A stretch of 25,000 nucleotides of DNA, taken from positions 1-25,000 of the forward strand of contig CAIIXF020000244.1 in the NCBI GenBank assembly GCA_903813345.2, given 5' to 3'. The position numbers and the translations under genes are program-made. Every line of letters begins with the position of its first letter. Within the stretch, counting starts at the first letter, position 1. The DNA comes from Owenia fusiformis. Its lineage: Eukaryota; Annelida; Polychaeta; Sabellida; Oweniidae. A model generated the notes under the pieces. The model had not been told where the DNA came from. It searched no databases and saw only the letters and a program-made list of their open reading frames with translations. Positions 11,411-19,715 of this stretch are shown here, piece after piece.

Positions 11411-11739
11411 TATAATATTGCTGACACCTGTACCTCACAGATGAGGGCATTATTACATTGCTTTGCTTGTAACTTACAGGCATAAATACATTGCTGTACT
11501 CATACCTTACAGATGATGGCATAAATACATTGCTGTACTCATACCTTACAGATGAGGGCATAATTATATTGCTCTGCTTGTACCTTACAGATGAGGGCAT
11601 AAATACATTGCTGTACTCATACCTTACAGATGAGGGCATACTTATATTGCTGTACTCATACCTTACAGATGAGGGCATAATTATATTGCTGTGCTTGTAC
11701 CTTACAGATGAGTGCATTATTACATTGCTCTGCTCGTAC
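11411..11739. repeat. 39/40-bp minisatellite, second block
   Basis: About eight copies related to the block at 11021-11198, now mostly 39 bp (GATGAGGGCATAAATACATT, then GCTGTACTCATACCTTACA). Because 39 is divisible by three, open frames run through both strands with a 13-residue period. These are not genes. The outermost units of the two blocks share the same variant (GCATTATTACATTGCTCTGC). Confidence 0.9.
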
Positions 11740-12496
11740 ATTATACAAAATAATTGCAAAATGTCACTATAAACTAGTGCTGCAGAAAATAATTGACATA
11801 CTGGGTGTCACAAAATTGTTACAACTGAAATCCACGAACATTCCTGTGAATTTTCCCTGATCAATCTTATATGGCTTATATGTCTCACAATTGCATGATC
11901 GATGATCATTTAAGTTTTTGAGGCATTTTGTGATGAGTTTTCTACATTATATGTAATCAAGAATGAAATCTACATTATATGTAATCAAGAATGAAAAATA
12001 ATGTAACATATGAACCCACAAGTAATGACCTGTTACTCTTTTCTCATATGTCTATGAGATTGAGGCAGTTAAATGGTCAGAGTATCTTAATACCTCTTAA
12101 TACACATCCAGTGTGCTAAGCTACGAGGGGTGATCATAAAGTTCTCATTATATCACTCTAATTAATATCCTATTACTGTGGCAACCATTACTTTTCTAAT
12201 ATTTTTGTTAGACTTAATATTTTTTGATGGATTAATAGGACATTCCATTCTGTACATTCTGTGAAAATCTCATTAGAACTTATTGGAAAATAGAGAGATT
12301 TTACGAGAACTTTATGATCAGCCCTCGTATATCAATTTCATACCTAATGAATCATTCAGTAGAATATCACCATTGAACATGTTTTATGCAGGGAGTGAAA
12401 AAGCAGGATTATTTGTTAATTTGATGGAATCTAGGGCTGGCTCTGGAAATGCAATTTATCTTCTTAACATAATAACATTCCATCTTAGATTCCATG
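11740..12496. other. Intron sequence left of the duplicated flank, with a 28-bp direct repeat
   Basis: Contains two perfect tandem copies of a 28-bp unit (TCTACATTATATGTAATCAA...) at 11941-11996, and TACGAGGGGTGATCATAAAG at 12121, which resembles the end of some mariner-type elements but has no partner in the window. An open frame at 12283-12513 starts at a TTG codon and matches nothing I recognise. Confidence 0.45.
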
Positions 12497-12883
12497 AATG
12501 CAAAGGGCCATAAGCCAGAAATAATTCAGGAATCAGTTAGGAAGGAGTTATGTTAACATTTTCCAAGAACAAAGAAATGTGCAAGAAGATGCCGAAAATG
12601 TGGTTATAGAACCAGCATCATATTGTACGATTTTTGATTGATTTTTATCAGCTCTTGTGTTTAAAAATGACCTTACGAGTGGCAACATATTTCTGAGTTA
12701 TAACAAGGTAGTTCTGCACAGTCACAAAAAAAGTTGAAAGGAAATTGATGAAATGTCATTTCAATTTCATTTGATGAAATAATCTAATTTTGAACTATTT
12801 ATTCTACAATATTTATGAAATCATTTAGTGGATCAATTTTATATTACCTTTTTGAATTTGATAATTATACACTTGAAAATATA
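12497..12883. repeat. Left copy of the long direct repeat flanking the LTR element
   Basis: 387 bp that recur at 21971-22342, directly outside the opposite LTR. It starts AATGCAAAGGGCCATAAGCC and ends CTTGAAAATATA. The copies differ by about five substitutions, a 1-nt indel and one complex indel near 12800. In this copy a TAA interrupts the frame that is open in the right copy. Six bases (GTGTAT, 12884-12889) separate it from the LTR. Confidence 0.9.
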
Positions 12884-12889
12884 GTGTAT

Positions 12890-13962
12890 TGTTATCTTTG
12901 GAAAATCTCTTGAGTCTGGATGAGTGAATAACACATGAATGAGTGAAAGAGAGTAATCCCGTGGGGTGTGACCGAATAAAATCACGTAATGGGTAGCTTA
13001 CAAAAGTTCGATAAAAGGGGGCGCCCTTTAAGTAGCTCAAGTGGGGCGACCTAATTAAATTGATGAATAGGTCAGTTACAAGGCGTAGAGATCAAGGATA
13101 GTTAAGTGGTAGGTGAAGGGCGTAATATCCATGTAGACGATTAATTATAAATGCTTAAATTGTGAGAGAAAGTGGGTGATCGTCTAGCTTACTATTACTC
13201 GCACATTGACAATGAAGATTTATTATGATTATATAATACCAGTCAATATATTTCCTATCACTTATTGGATAGTTTTTAGTACTTCAAAATATATGTACAA
13301 TTATACCCAAAATGACAACACTAGTTACAACTCAGAAGTAGTTACAGATATTGTCTAAGTTACCAAAAACAATGCAAGTGATAACCATTTAGTACCTTTA
13401 ACTACGGGTTTTAGAACTCCGTATAAATTAGCAATTCAACCAGAAAGATTGATGAATTCAAAGAACCAAAATATTGCTAGAGTAAAACGTCCAAGGTTTT
13501 GTAGCTTAATTGACTTACTTGTATTATTGTTGAGCAACTCTTGGCTTAGACGTGCAGTAGCATAGACGTTCTTGTAGTTCAATTCCCGAATTTCGTCCCC
13601 GTAATTTCGTTCTCTGAGTTTCGACCTCTGAATTTCGACCCAGTAATGATAATGATACCCCTTTTTATACCCATTTTAACTATGCCCCACGTACTGTAAA
13701 CGTTGGCTTAAATTGAGAAATAATAAGTGATTCGTATTGAAAACGTGCGTACGAAATATGTAAATAAGTGATTCGTATGTAAAACGTATGTTCAAAATAT
13801 GTAAATGATGTACGCCATTTTGGAACGTCTGAACTGCGTCACGCCAGTACCAAGAGCAATACTCGATCTTAAATGAAACTCTTGTTTACAAATAGGTTTG
13901 ACCTTATTAGGTCACAGGGTCATAGAAACACATGTTGGTGTTGTGAAATACTACACTCAACA
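12890..13962 (-). repeat. 3' LTR of the retroelement
   Basis: TGTT...AACA ends. Read on the minus strand it begins TGTTGAGTGTAG and ends GATAACA. It contains a TATA box (TATAAAAA, 13669-13662), four spaced TTTCG-motif copies on the plus strand (13588-13641), and an AATAAA signal (13224-13219). Its U3 holds two diverged 41-bp repeats (13725-13765 and 13766-13806), of which the 5' LTR keeps one. Confidence 0.95.
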
Positions 13963-13976
13963 CACGCCCCTACCCT
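13963..13976 (-). promoter_or_regulatory. Polypurine tract
   Basis: Directly inside the 3' LTR, the minus strand reads AGGGTAGGGGCGTG before TGTTGAG. This is the expected position and composition for plus-strand DNA priming. A second purine block (AGGGGGGAA) lies ~15 nt upstream and could serve instead. Confidence 0.65.
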
Positions 13977-14801
13977 GGGTGAATTCCCCCCTGAGAATTT
14001 AATAATATGGTTACATTATAATGTAATACAAGTAATACAATATAAAGTCATGCATAAAATAGTTGAAATCTATATATGTACATATTTATGTTGGATAATC
14101 ATAAAAAAAAACAACCTTTAATTACAGGATTTCAGAATATAAAACAACAGTTTTACTCACGCAAATTGAATAGTAATTCAGTTTTAATAGAAAATTATAC
14201 AATTTTACTGAGAATATACCTAAAATAGGCGTTGATTTCATGCAATTTTTTTTTTGTTTTGTTTAATAGTTTTTGTAATTATACATCAATGTCATAAACA
14301 TATTTAATAATATGTTTTTATATAAGTCGATTGTGGTTTACACTAAAAGTCTCACTATGCTGCTGCTAGTCTTTTTCTGCTTTTAGTTATGATAATGTTC
14401 ACGAGATGAATGAAGAGACAGCTGCATGTGTAAATAATATGTCCATTTGGTGGTCTGGTTGTTCTAATGATGCTTTCGGACTTGTATCGAGTAGTAAAGG
14501 GAGCACTGTCTTTATAATATGTGCGCCAAAATAACCTTGTTTATATTTGTCAAAATTAAGACGTTAGCAAGTGAAAATGTAAATTATCGATGTAAAAGGT
14601 CGAACTAATCAAGAAATATAATAAGGTTAGCACAATGATATCGGGATAATAAGGATTATTGATAACTAGTATTGATTGAAGTAATTGTTGGAATTCGTGA
14701 TTTTAAGGTAAGTTATTTGCATTATAATGGTCTAAATTGAACGTATAATACATAGGAAATATTTTAATTTTTATTCATATAAATGAAATGTCTTGCTAAA
14801 T
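13977..14801 (-). other. Non-coding 3' internal region of the retroelement
   Basis: About 825 bp of AT-rich sequence between the last small ORF and the polypurine tract. No open frame of note. It may be 3' untranslated sequence or the remains of coding sequence that I cannot recognise. Confidence 0.5.
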
Positions 14802-15185
14802 TTAAATTTTTTGTGGAACCAAGGTTATTTTATTGCATCTATTGCACTGGGATACTAAAAGTATATCCCCCGGAGTTACCGTGAGGGTTGGTTGATAAAA
14901 TGTTACTGATTGACTATTATTTGTATTTCGTCTTCTATCCAAGTAAATATTGTTACATTCTGTGCATCTGACGGGAATATAGGGTTGTGGTTCTTCGTTA
15001 TGCGTCTCTCTCCGTCCAAATCTTTTGGCTGGTTTTGTTTTCATCTTTGTTGGTGCTTTTATTTCATTTGTGTCCATTGGGGTTTCCAGTCCCATGCTTT
15101 CCACCTTTTCCGTTAGATTATGTATCATCTCGTTGATTACCTCTTTCCTTGGTGGGGCTTCTATCAATTCACATATTTCCTTGAA
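14802..15185 (-). CDS. Small retroelement ORF after env with paired CxxC motifs (possible spliced accessory protein)
   Basis: An open frame runs 15185-14802, and the first ATG is at 15128 (108 residues from there). The N-terminal half is charged (KxKTKPAKRFGRR basic run). The C-terminal half carries CTEC and CNRC separated by about 33 residues, the spacing of a zinc ribbon. Directly before it the minus strand reads TTTATATTTTCAG, a strong splice acceptor ending at 15186, so the frame may be reached by splicing rather than from its own ATG. It lies after env and before the 3' LTR, the position of accessory genes in complex retroviruses. I recognise no homologue. Function (RNA binding, regulation) is not inferable beyond a likely zinc site. 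It could also be a captured host fragment. Confidence 0.5.
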   Translation of the reverse strand, partial: FKEICELIEAPPRKEVINEMIHNLTEKVESMGLETPMDTNEIKAPTKMKTKPAKRFGRRETHNEEPQPYIPVRCTECNNIYLDRRRNTNNSQSVTFYQPTLTVTPGDILLVSQCNRCNKITLVPQKI

Positions 15186-15198
15186 CTGAAAATATAAA
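15186..15198 (-). promoter_or_regulatory. Candidate splice acceptor before the CxxC ORF
   Basis: The minus strand reads TTTATATTTTCAG immediately before the CxxC frame: a pyrimidine-rich tract and CAG. No donor partner was identified with confidence. Confidence 0.45.
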
Positions 15199-15238
15199 TA
15201 TTCAAAACGTACAATGTGATGTTCATTGTGTTAAGTTC

Positions 15239-15538
15239 TTAAAATTTATGTTCCGTAAAATATTTTTGAGATCCGACCTTAACGACAAACCTTGTCAGAG
15301 GAGAAACTCCAATTATCCGTTTTATATTCAGAAGGTGAAAAGGGGAGACGTTCAATGTTGTAGGAAGTTTTAATTCGTCCTCTGTGTTGTTCAATCTAAT
15401 ACACATTGAATCCCAATCGATAAGAACGTGAAAATTCCAGGGATTGAATTTGACTTCGATATTCCCAATCTGACCCGTGGAATACCTAATCATTGGGACT
15501 AAATCCAGTGGTATGTTCGAAAGAAACAATTCAACCAT
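15239..15538 (-). CDS. Small retroelement ORF of unknown function, directly after env
   Basis: From the first ATG (15538, in context ACCGACATGG) the frame runs 99 residues to TAA. Upstream it is open without ATG into the last codons of env (to about 15645), in a different frame from env. The protein is hydrophobic-patterned with alternating beta-like stretches (IGNIEVKFNPWNFHVLIDW, then VSPFHLLNIKRIIGVSP) and has no Cys-rich, catalytic or membrane motif I recognise. Together with the CxxC ORF (15185-14802) it makes a two-gene block between env and the 3' LTR. It may be an accessory gene translated from spliced RNA, or a decayed extension of env. It resembles no gag, pol or env segment. Confidence 0.4.
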   Translation of the reverse strand: MVELFLSNIPLDLVPMIRYSTGQIGNIEVKFNPWNFHVLIDWDSMCIRLNNTEDELKLPTTLNVSPFHLLNIKRIIGVSPLTRFVVKVGSQKYFTEHKF

Positions 15539-15569
15539 GTCGGTGGACGTTAGAAAAACCAGCTTCAGT

Positions 15570-17255
15570 TCACAGTTGACTGAATTTCTCAACCCAAAGA
15601 AGCGTCTCACTGACGTGAACTTTTTCCAAAAGATAAATAGTCATGAAGGAGAAAATCATAAGGACCATAACCTGAACCATTGTGTCAACGTCTAAACCAT
15701 ACTGTTGTACCTTAGTTTCTGGCTTCCTGTTTTGTTCCGATATAAGCAACCCTTGAGCATTTTGAATCAGAGTGGTTGAACAAACCATCATTTTACACAT
15801 TAGATAGGATGACATTCCAAAAGAAACAATTGTCAGAATACCGAATACCGTAAACACGTAATCCATTGTCCCCCAGCTATTTGACCAATCATTGAGGTCT
15901 ATGAATCGATCTAAAGGGGTGAAAAACGTTGGGGAATCCGATTCAATGGTTTTAGATAATTTTTTCAAGTCGGCTTGGAAACCTTCGTCGTTTTGTAAAA
16001 CATCAGACCAAGTTTTGTGATTCCAATTAAACTTGGGGTGGCGAACTACAATTTCGTCAGGGAGTAAGGTTTCAGCCTCGATTGAATGTAAAATAGAGTC
16101 ATTGAAAAATGTAAGCAGGTAAGCAAGATTCGAGGGGTATGCCATTTTTACTTCAAAAGTTGTATTTGTGTTCTCACAGGCGCCTAAAGATCGGGGAATA
16201 AAAAAATCTTTGGAAGAAAGTGAACACACGCATTCACGTTTTATTACGCAGAATGTGCAACTTTCAACACGTTTTGGAAGCTGATTGGGACATGTTAGTG
16301 TCCATTCAGATTTTGGAACATTAATGAGCATATCTGTGGGCGATAAATCATAATTCCTGGGCGTATTTTGAGTGTGATAAGTAAAGGAGCAGAGTCGCAT
16401 GACCTCAGTTGGGTCATTAAAGAACAGGCTTGTGGCACAAGTAGCTTGAGTATTAGTTTGTTTCAATGTCAGGGCTGTAGTGCAAATTTTTAACTGATCA
16501 CCTTTGCATGTTAAATATTCTTCGTTAGATAATTCCACAAAAAAATCTTGGTCGGGAGACATCGCCAAATAAGGAGGGATTTCATTAATTTCAGTGCTAT
16601 GATTTGTTTCTTTCATGTTTGTTGATTTTTCTGTTGGTGGTATATGAACTGGCATACTTATAACGTGATAAACATTTAACATGAATGGAACAGAAGTTAG
16701 TGGTATTCGAATATTAACATAGAGTAACTTGTCGGTATACGTGAAAGTCGCGCCAACTGTTTTATAATAAAAGCTGACGTCGGAATAGACCATTTTGAAG
16801 GTTGGATATTTCTGATTCAGATGCTGTTTGACTTTATATAACGCTTTATTAATTGAAGCCGGAGCTATTAGTTCCGGTGTGATGTATCCCTTGATAAGAT
16901 TTTCAATTGCTTTAATCCTAATTCTCAATTCATTTTCTAAAGAACGCAAAACTTGTATTTGTATTGAAGCGATTTTCATTGCATTTGACGTCAAAATCAT
17001 GTGATTGCGTGTATTGTTTAACATCTTTCGCATAATTATACTTTCATTATACGCTTCCGATGAAATTTGATTTATTAAATCATGAACATTTTTGATTAAA
17101 TCATAGATGTTTTGTAGCCCTTTCACTAAATTGTCTAATCTGCGGTTATTTGTCAAAATAAAGGAGCTCAGATGATTTTCAAATGAAACCATATTATGAG
17201 ATGAATTGACCATGTATGTTTCAATTTTCCTGATGTGAGCATAGACCTTATTCAT
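15570..17255 (-). pseudogene. env: env, fusion (F1-like) subunit of an F-type envelope, disrupted upstream
   Basis: A 561-codon open frame starts at an internal ATG just after the presumed fusion peptide. The first ~125 residues are helical and Asn/Leu/Ile-rich, compatible with a heptad coiled coil. A Cys-rich middle follows (about residues 250-370, with CTFC, CVCS). A transmembrane helix lies around 464-492 (MDYVFTVFGILTIVSFG) and a second hydrophobic stretch around 526-545. Several N-glycosylation sequons are visible. The layout (short N-terminal subunit, furin-type site, glycine-rich GYLFG segment, long C-terminal subunit) matches the baculovirus F / errantivirus Env class, which mediates membrane fusion at cell entry. 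The real env begins upstream (17758). A stop at 17313-17315 and a frame change near 17402-17445 cut this part off from its signal peptide, so the gene is broken. Confidence 0.65.
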
Positions 17256-17312
17256 ATCTTCCTTTGTTGATAAACCAAAAAGGTATCCTAAAGTTTGACC
17301 GATGGGATCAAG

Positions 17313-17330
17313 TTATCCTCTCCTTGTTCT
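17313..17330 (-). other. Furin-like cleavage motif followed by a stop in env
   Basis: In the frame of the downstream env ORF, R-T-R-R is encoded at 17330-17319, then Gly, then TAA at 17315-17313. Past the stop, a short Gly-containing hydrophobic segment with GYLFG leads into the long env frame. The stop falls at the start of the predicted fusion peptide. Confidence 0.6.
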
Positions 17331-17401
17331 AGTTGAAGTTAATTTTGCTGAACGAGGTAATAATTTATTGATATCATTCGCTAGAGTTTTAATACTTTTT
17401 A

Positions 17402-17758
17402 CTAAACCAGAAAAAATAGTTCTATAAGGTTTGTGAAACCTTGCAATTGATCACAAATATCTGTATCAAAACTTGGCGGACAATGATCGAAAGGATTCTT
17501 CAACAAAACTCTGGGTATATCAATCCGTTGAATTACAAAACCATTTTGCCAAAAGCTAGCCGTGTCGGGAGTCATGACCGTGAATTCTTTAAACAAAACG
17601 CCAAAATTTGTTCTTGGGATGTATCCATTATTTGCAATTACACGGGGCTCACCCTGTACAGAAACCGTTGTTATAATGATATAAAGGAATATCGCACTTA
17701 CGTTAAGAAATTTCAGTTGAGCTTTCTGGTCCATGTCAGTGTTGCTTGATGAGGCCAT
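17402..17758 (-). pseudogene. env: env, signal peptide and short N-terminal (F2-like) subunit, broken
   Basis: From ATG at 17758 (context AGCAGAATGG) the frame encodes a short polar leader, a hydrophobic signal peptide (FLNVSAIFLYIIITTVSVQG) and then ~85 residues of ectodomain containing paired Cys (DHCPPSF, DICDQ). The frame ends at 17402. The continuation of env is in another frame, so a frameshift lies within about 17402-17445, next to a run of six T in the minus strand. The continuing frame carries a furin-like R-T-R-R at 17330-17319, followed one codon later by a TAA (17315-17313). F-type envelopes have a comparably short N-terminal subunit. I annotate this together with 17255-15570 as one defunct env. 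Confidence 0.6.
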
Positions 17759-18095
17759 TCTGCTATCGTCTGCTGTTTCTGTTGTTTCGAAGTGTTCGTT
17801 AGATGATCTTCCCGAGGGATGGAACAAAACTGTTTCCTCCCCATATTTATACCTGATTGTTCAAATGCATTTTCCCAAAAATTTCCAGGAATGACCAATA
17901 GAACTAGGGGGATTTACATATTTTGGGGTATTATCAGCAAACGAACCAAGAACGATCCAAAAATCGTCTCCGGATTGGCCCGTGGCTTTAATACAAAGCC
18001 CGAAAAAATGACAAATTGGCGTCCCTCATGAATATTTGGAAGAAAAACGCTTCCTCCTCGTTTTTGATGAACCTGAACCATCTGTAAAGCTATTG
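17759..18095 (-). other. Pol-env junction of the retroelement, with a TATA-like motif
   Basis: About 340 nt between the truncated reverse transcriptase and the env ATG. An open frame (18105-17914) encodes nothing recognisable. GGTATAAATATGG (17853-17841) lies ~85 nt before the env ATG. It could be a chance AT-rich motif, an internal promoter, or a GTATAA splice donor. No integrase motif is visible. Confidence 0.4.
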
Positions 18096-19241
18096 CTATG
18101 CGCATGACCAGTTAAGATTTTGTAACACTGACGTCATAAGACGTTGAAAAGAAGCTGCTGAACCTTTAAGACCCATTCCGGTTCTTTTCATTTGAAAAGT
18201 TCCTTCATGTGTGACGAAGGCAGTTTTCTCCCTGTCCTCTTTTGCCAAACTTTGTTGAAAATAAGCATTTGCTAAGTCGACAGAACTGAAATATCGAGGT
18301 GCTTGAGAACCGACTGATTCTATATATTCGTTTATAAGTGGCATTGGGAAGGATGTTTCAACTGACTGGGCATTTAGCTTTCTGTAGTCTATCACGTAAC
18401 GATATTTTGGAGGTTCGTTTGGTTTGGAAGATGGTTTCCGTACCAGTATGACAGGTGCGCCCCATAAGCTTGTGCTTGGCTCGATAATTCCCTGATCTAA
18501 CATATCTTTAGTTTGTTTTGATATTTCCTCTCTTTTCTCTGGAGTTGTCCTATAGGGACGTTGTCTAACAGGAATGCTACCAGGTTTTAAAGGAATTCTG
18601 TGTTCTACTAAGTCTGTGAACCCTAATTTGCTGTCCGGACCAAGGAATACCCCCTTGTGTCTTTCAAGCACTTCTAAAAGTTGATTTTTTTGTTCTTCAT
18701 TTAATTCGGACTCAGATAAATCTAATTGATATGGGTTATCAATGTCTGACTTTATTTTTGAATTTGATTTTGGATTTTGTTTTTGTGTTTCAATGTGATT
18801 CATTTGACGATGTGTGCGTGTTCGTTTATTAGAACTTCCGTAAACGTCTCGGTTTTCAACGGGGTGATTAACAGATGAATTTTCTGGCTGGCCACCTGTT
18901 AGGCTTATTAATTCTGCGTCACTGGACAAGCATGTGAATTTAGCTAATTTGGTTGATTTGTAAATGACTTGTTGTTTATTTGTGGGATTCAATATTTTTA
19001 CTGGGAAATGATCATTTTTAATACAACCCATGGAGGATGCTACAACAAGAGGTAGTTTTAAGTTGATTCTGCTACATTCGCCTATAATTCCATCGGGAAT
19101 GTTATGTTTGACTTTGACTAAACAAACCACCTCTGATTTTGGGGGGATAACTATATCTTTGTCAGCTGAGAGATTTGATTGAACAGGGATTAGACATCGT
19201 ATTTTACGTGATTTGAAATCAATAGTGACTTCATATGCTGA
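18096..19241 (-). pseudogene. pol: pol remnant: linker and N-terminal half of Ty3/gypsy reverse transcriptase
   Basis: This continues the protease frame after the TAA at 19244-19242. A linker and a low-complexity region are followed by reverse transcriptase: RQRPYRTTPEKREEI, WGAPVILVRKP, YRYVIDYRKLNAQS, then motif A (FSSVDLANAYFQQ, with one catalytic Asp) and motif B (GMGLKGSAASFQRLM). The frame ends NLNW-SCA-stop, exactly before where the YxDD box should follow. The thumb, RNase H and integrase, normally ~600 or more further residues, are absent, and env-region sequence begins within ~340 nt. In the intact family this polyprotein copies the RNA genome into DNA. This copy cannot do so. The break is best explained by an internal deletion of perhaps 2-2.5 kb, a size I infer from usual gypsy pol length. 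Confidence 0.85.
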
Positions 19242-19708
19242 TTAGAAATCGACACCAATAATGATATCATGGTCAAGTTTCTTTATGACTTGTAATTTGA
19301 TTTGTGCTGTTCTGTGTGCAATATCAATTGTTGTGTACAGTTCTCCTACTATGTCTAATGGGTCACCATTTGCGGCTATACATTTGTTCACACTTGAATT
19401 TTGAATTTGAGATGCTAGTTCTGGGAATTTACTCAGTACGTTGTAATTAATTGCACAAATTTGAGCACCTGTGTCAATCAATGCTCGGAAATCTTGACCT
19501 GCGAAAGACACATTAATAAGATTATCTCTAAAAATGTCAGTTGTCAAAATTGTTGCGCATTTAGGCATTAATTCACAAACGTTTGACTTTTTATTTGTGT
19601 GATTAATGACATTTTGACCATTTGAATATTTATCATTCTTTCCTGCCAGTCGCTTATTTTTGTGTGAATTTTTATTTTTGGGTTTGTTTTGACTGACAGG
19701 ACCTATGC
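19242..19708 (-). CDS. pro: pro: retropepsin-type aspartic protease (start of pol, reached by -1 frameshift)
   Basis: The pol frame is open from the frameshift site (GCATAGG, 19708) through to TAA at 19244-19242, without needing an ATG. The first ~45 residues are a basic Lys/Asn-rich linker. From Met at 19568 follow ~108 residues of protease: FRALIDTGAQICAINYNVL (catalytic DTGA) near the start and DHDIIIGVDF, the conserved C-terminal strand, at the end. Retropepsins cut Gag and Pol polyproteins into mature parts and work as dimers. The frame is -1 relative to gag, and GGGAAAC with a downstream stem sits at the join. In relatives the frame continues straight into reverse transcriptase. Here a single in-frame TAA interrupts it while the same frame stays open beyond. 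Confidence 0.82.
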
Positions 19709-19715
19709 GTTTCCC
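19642..19715 (-). promoter_or_regulatory. Programmed -1 ribosomal frameshift signal at the gag-pol boundary
   Basis: In the gag frame the minus strand reads CA-G GGA AAC GCA TAG: the heptamer G-GGA-AAC (19715-19709) fits X-XXY-YYZ and lies one codon before the gag stop. After an 8-nt spacer, CCTGTCAGTC (19700-19691) pairs with GACTGGCAGG (19651-19642) in a 10-bp stem with one G-U pair and a 39-nt A-rich loop. The downstream protease frame is exactly -1. GGGAAAC is a known slippery site in visna virus and simian type-D retroviruses. Confidence 0.8.

Noticed and set aside
11400-11772. Open frames on both strands with a 13-residue period
   Set aside because: By-product of a 39-bp tandem unit, with no independent coding evidence.
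12121-12150. TACGAGGGGTGATCATAAAG resembling a mariner-type terminal repeat
   Set aside because: No matching inverted end or transposase motif was found in the window, so it is too short to call.
13873-14121. Plus-strand open frame of 82 codons
   Set aside because: It runs antisense through the end of the 3' LTR into the internal region. The same start recurs at 21881 in the other LTR, where it runs into the host flank, so both are chimeric accidents.
17914-18105. 63-codon frame after the truncated reverse transcriptase, considered as an integrase remnant
   Set aside because: There is no zinc-binding HHCC, DDE or chromodomain-like pattern, and it overlaps the deletion junction.
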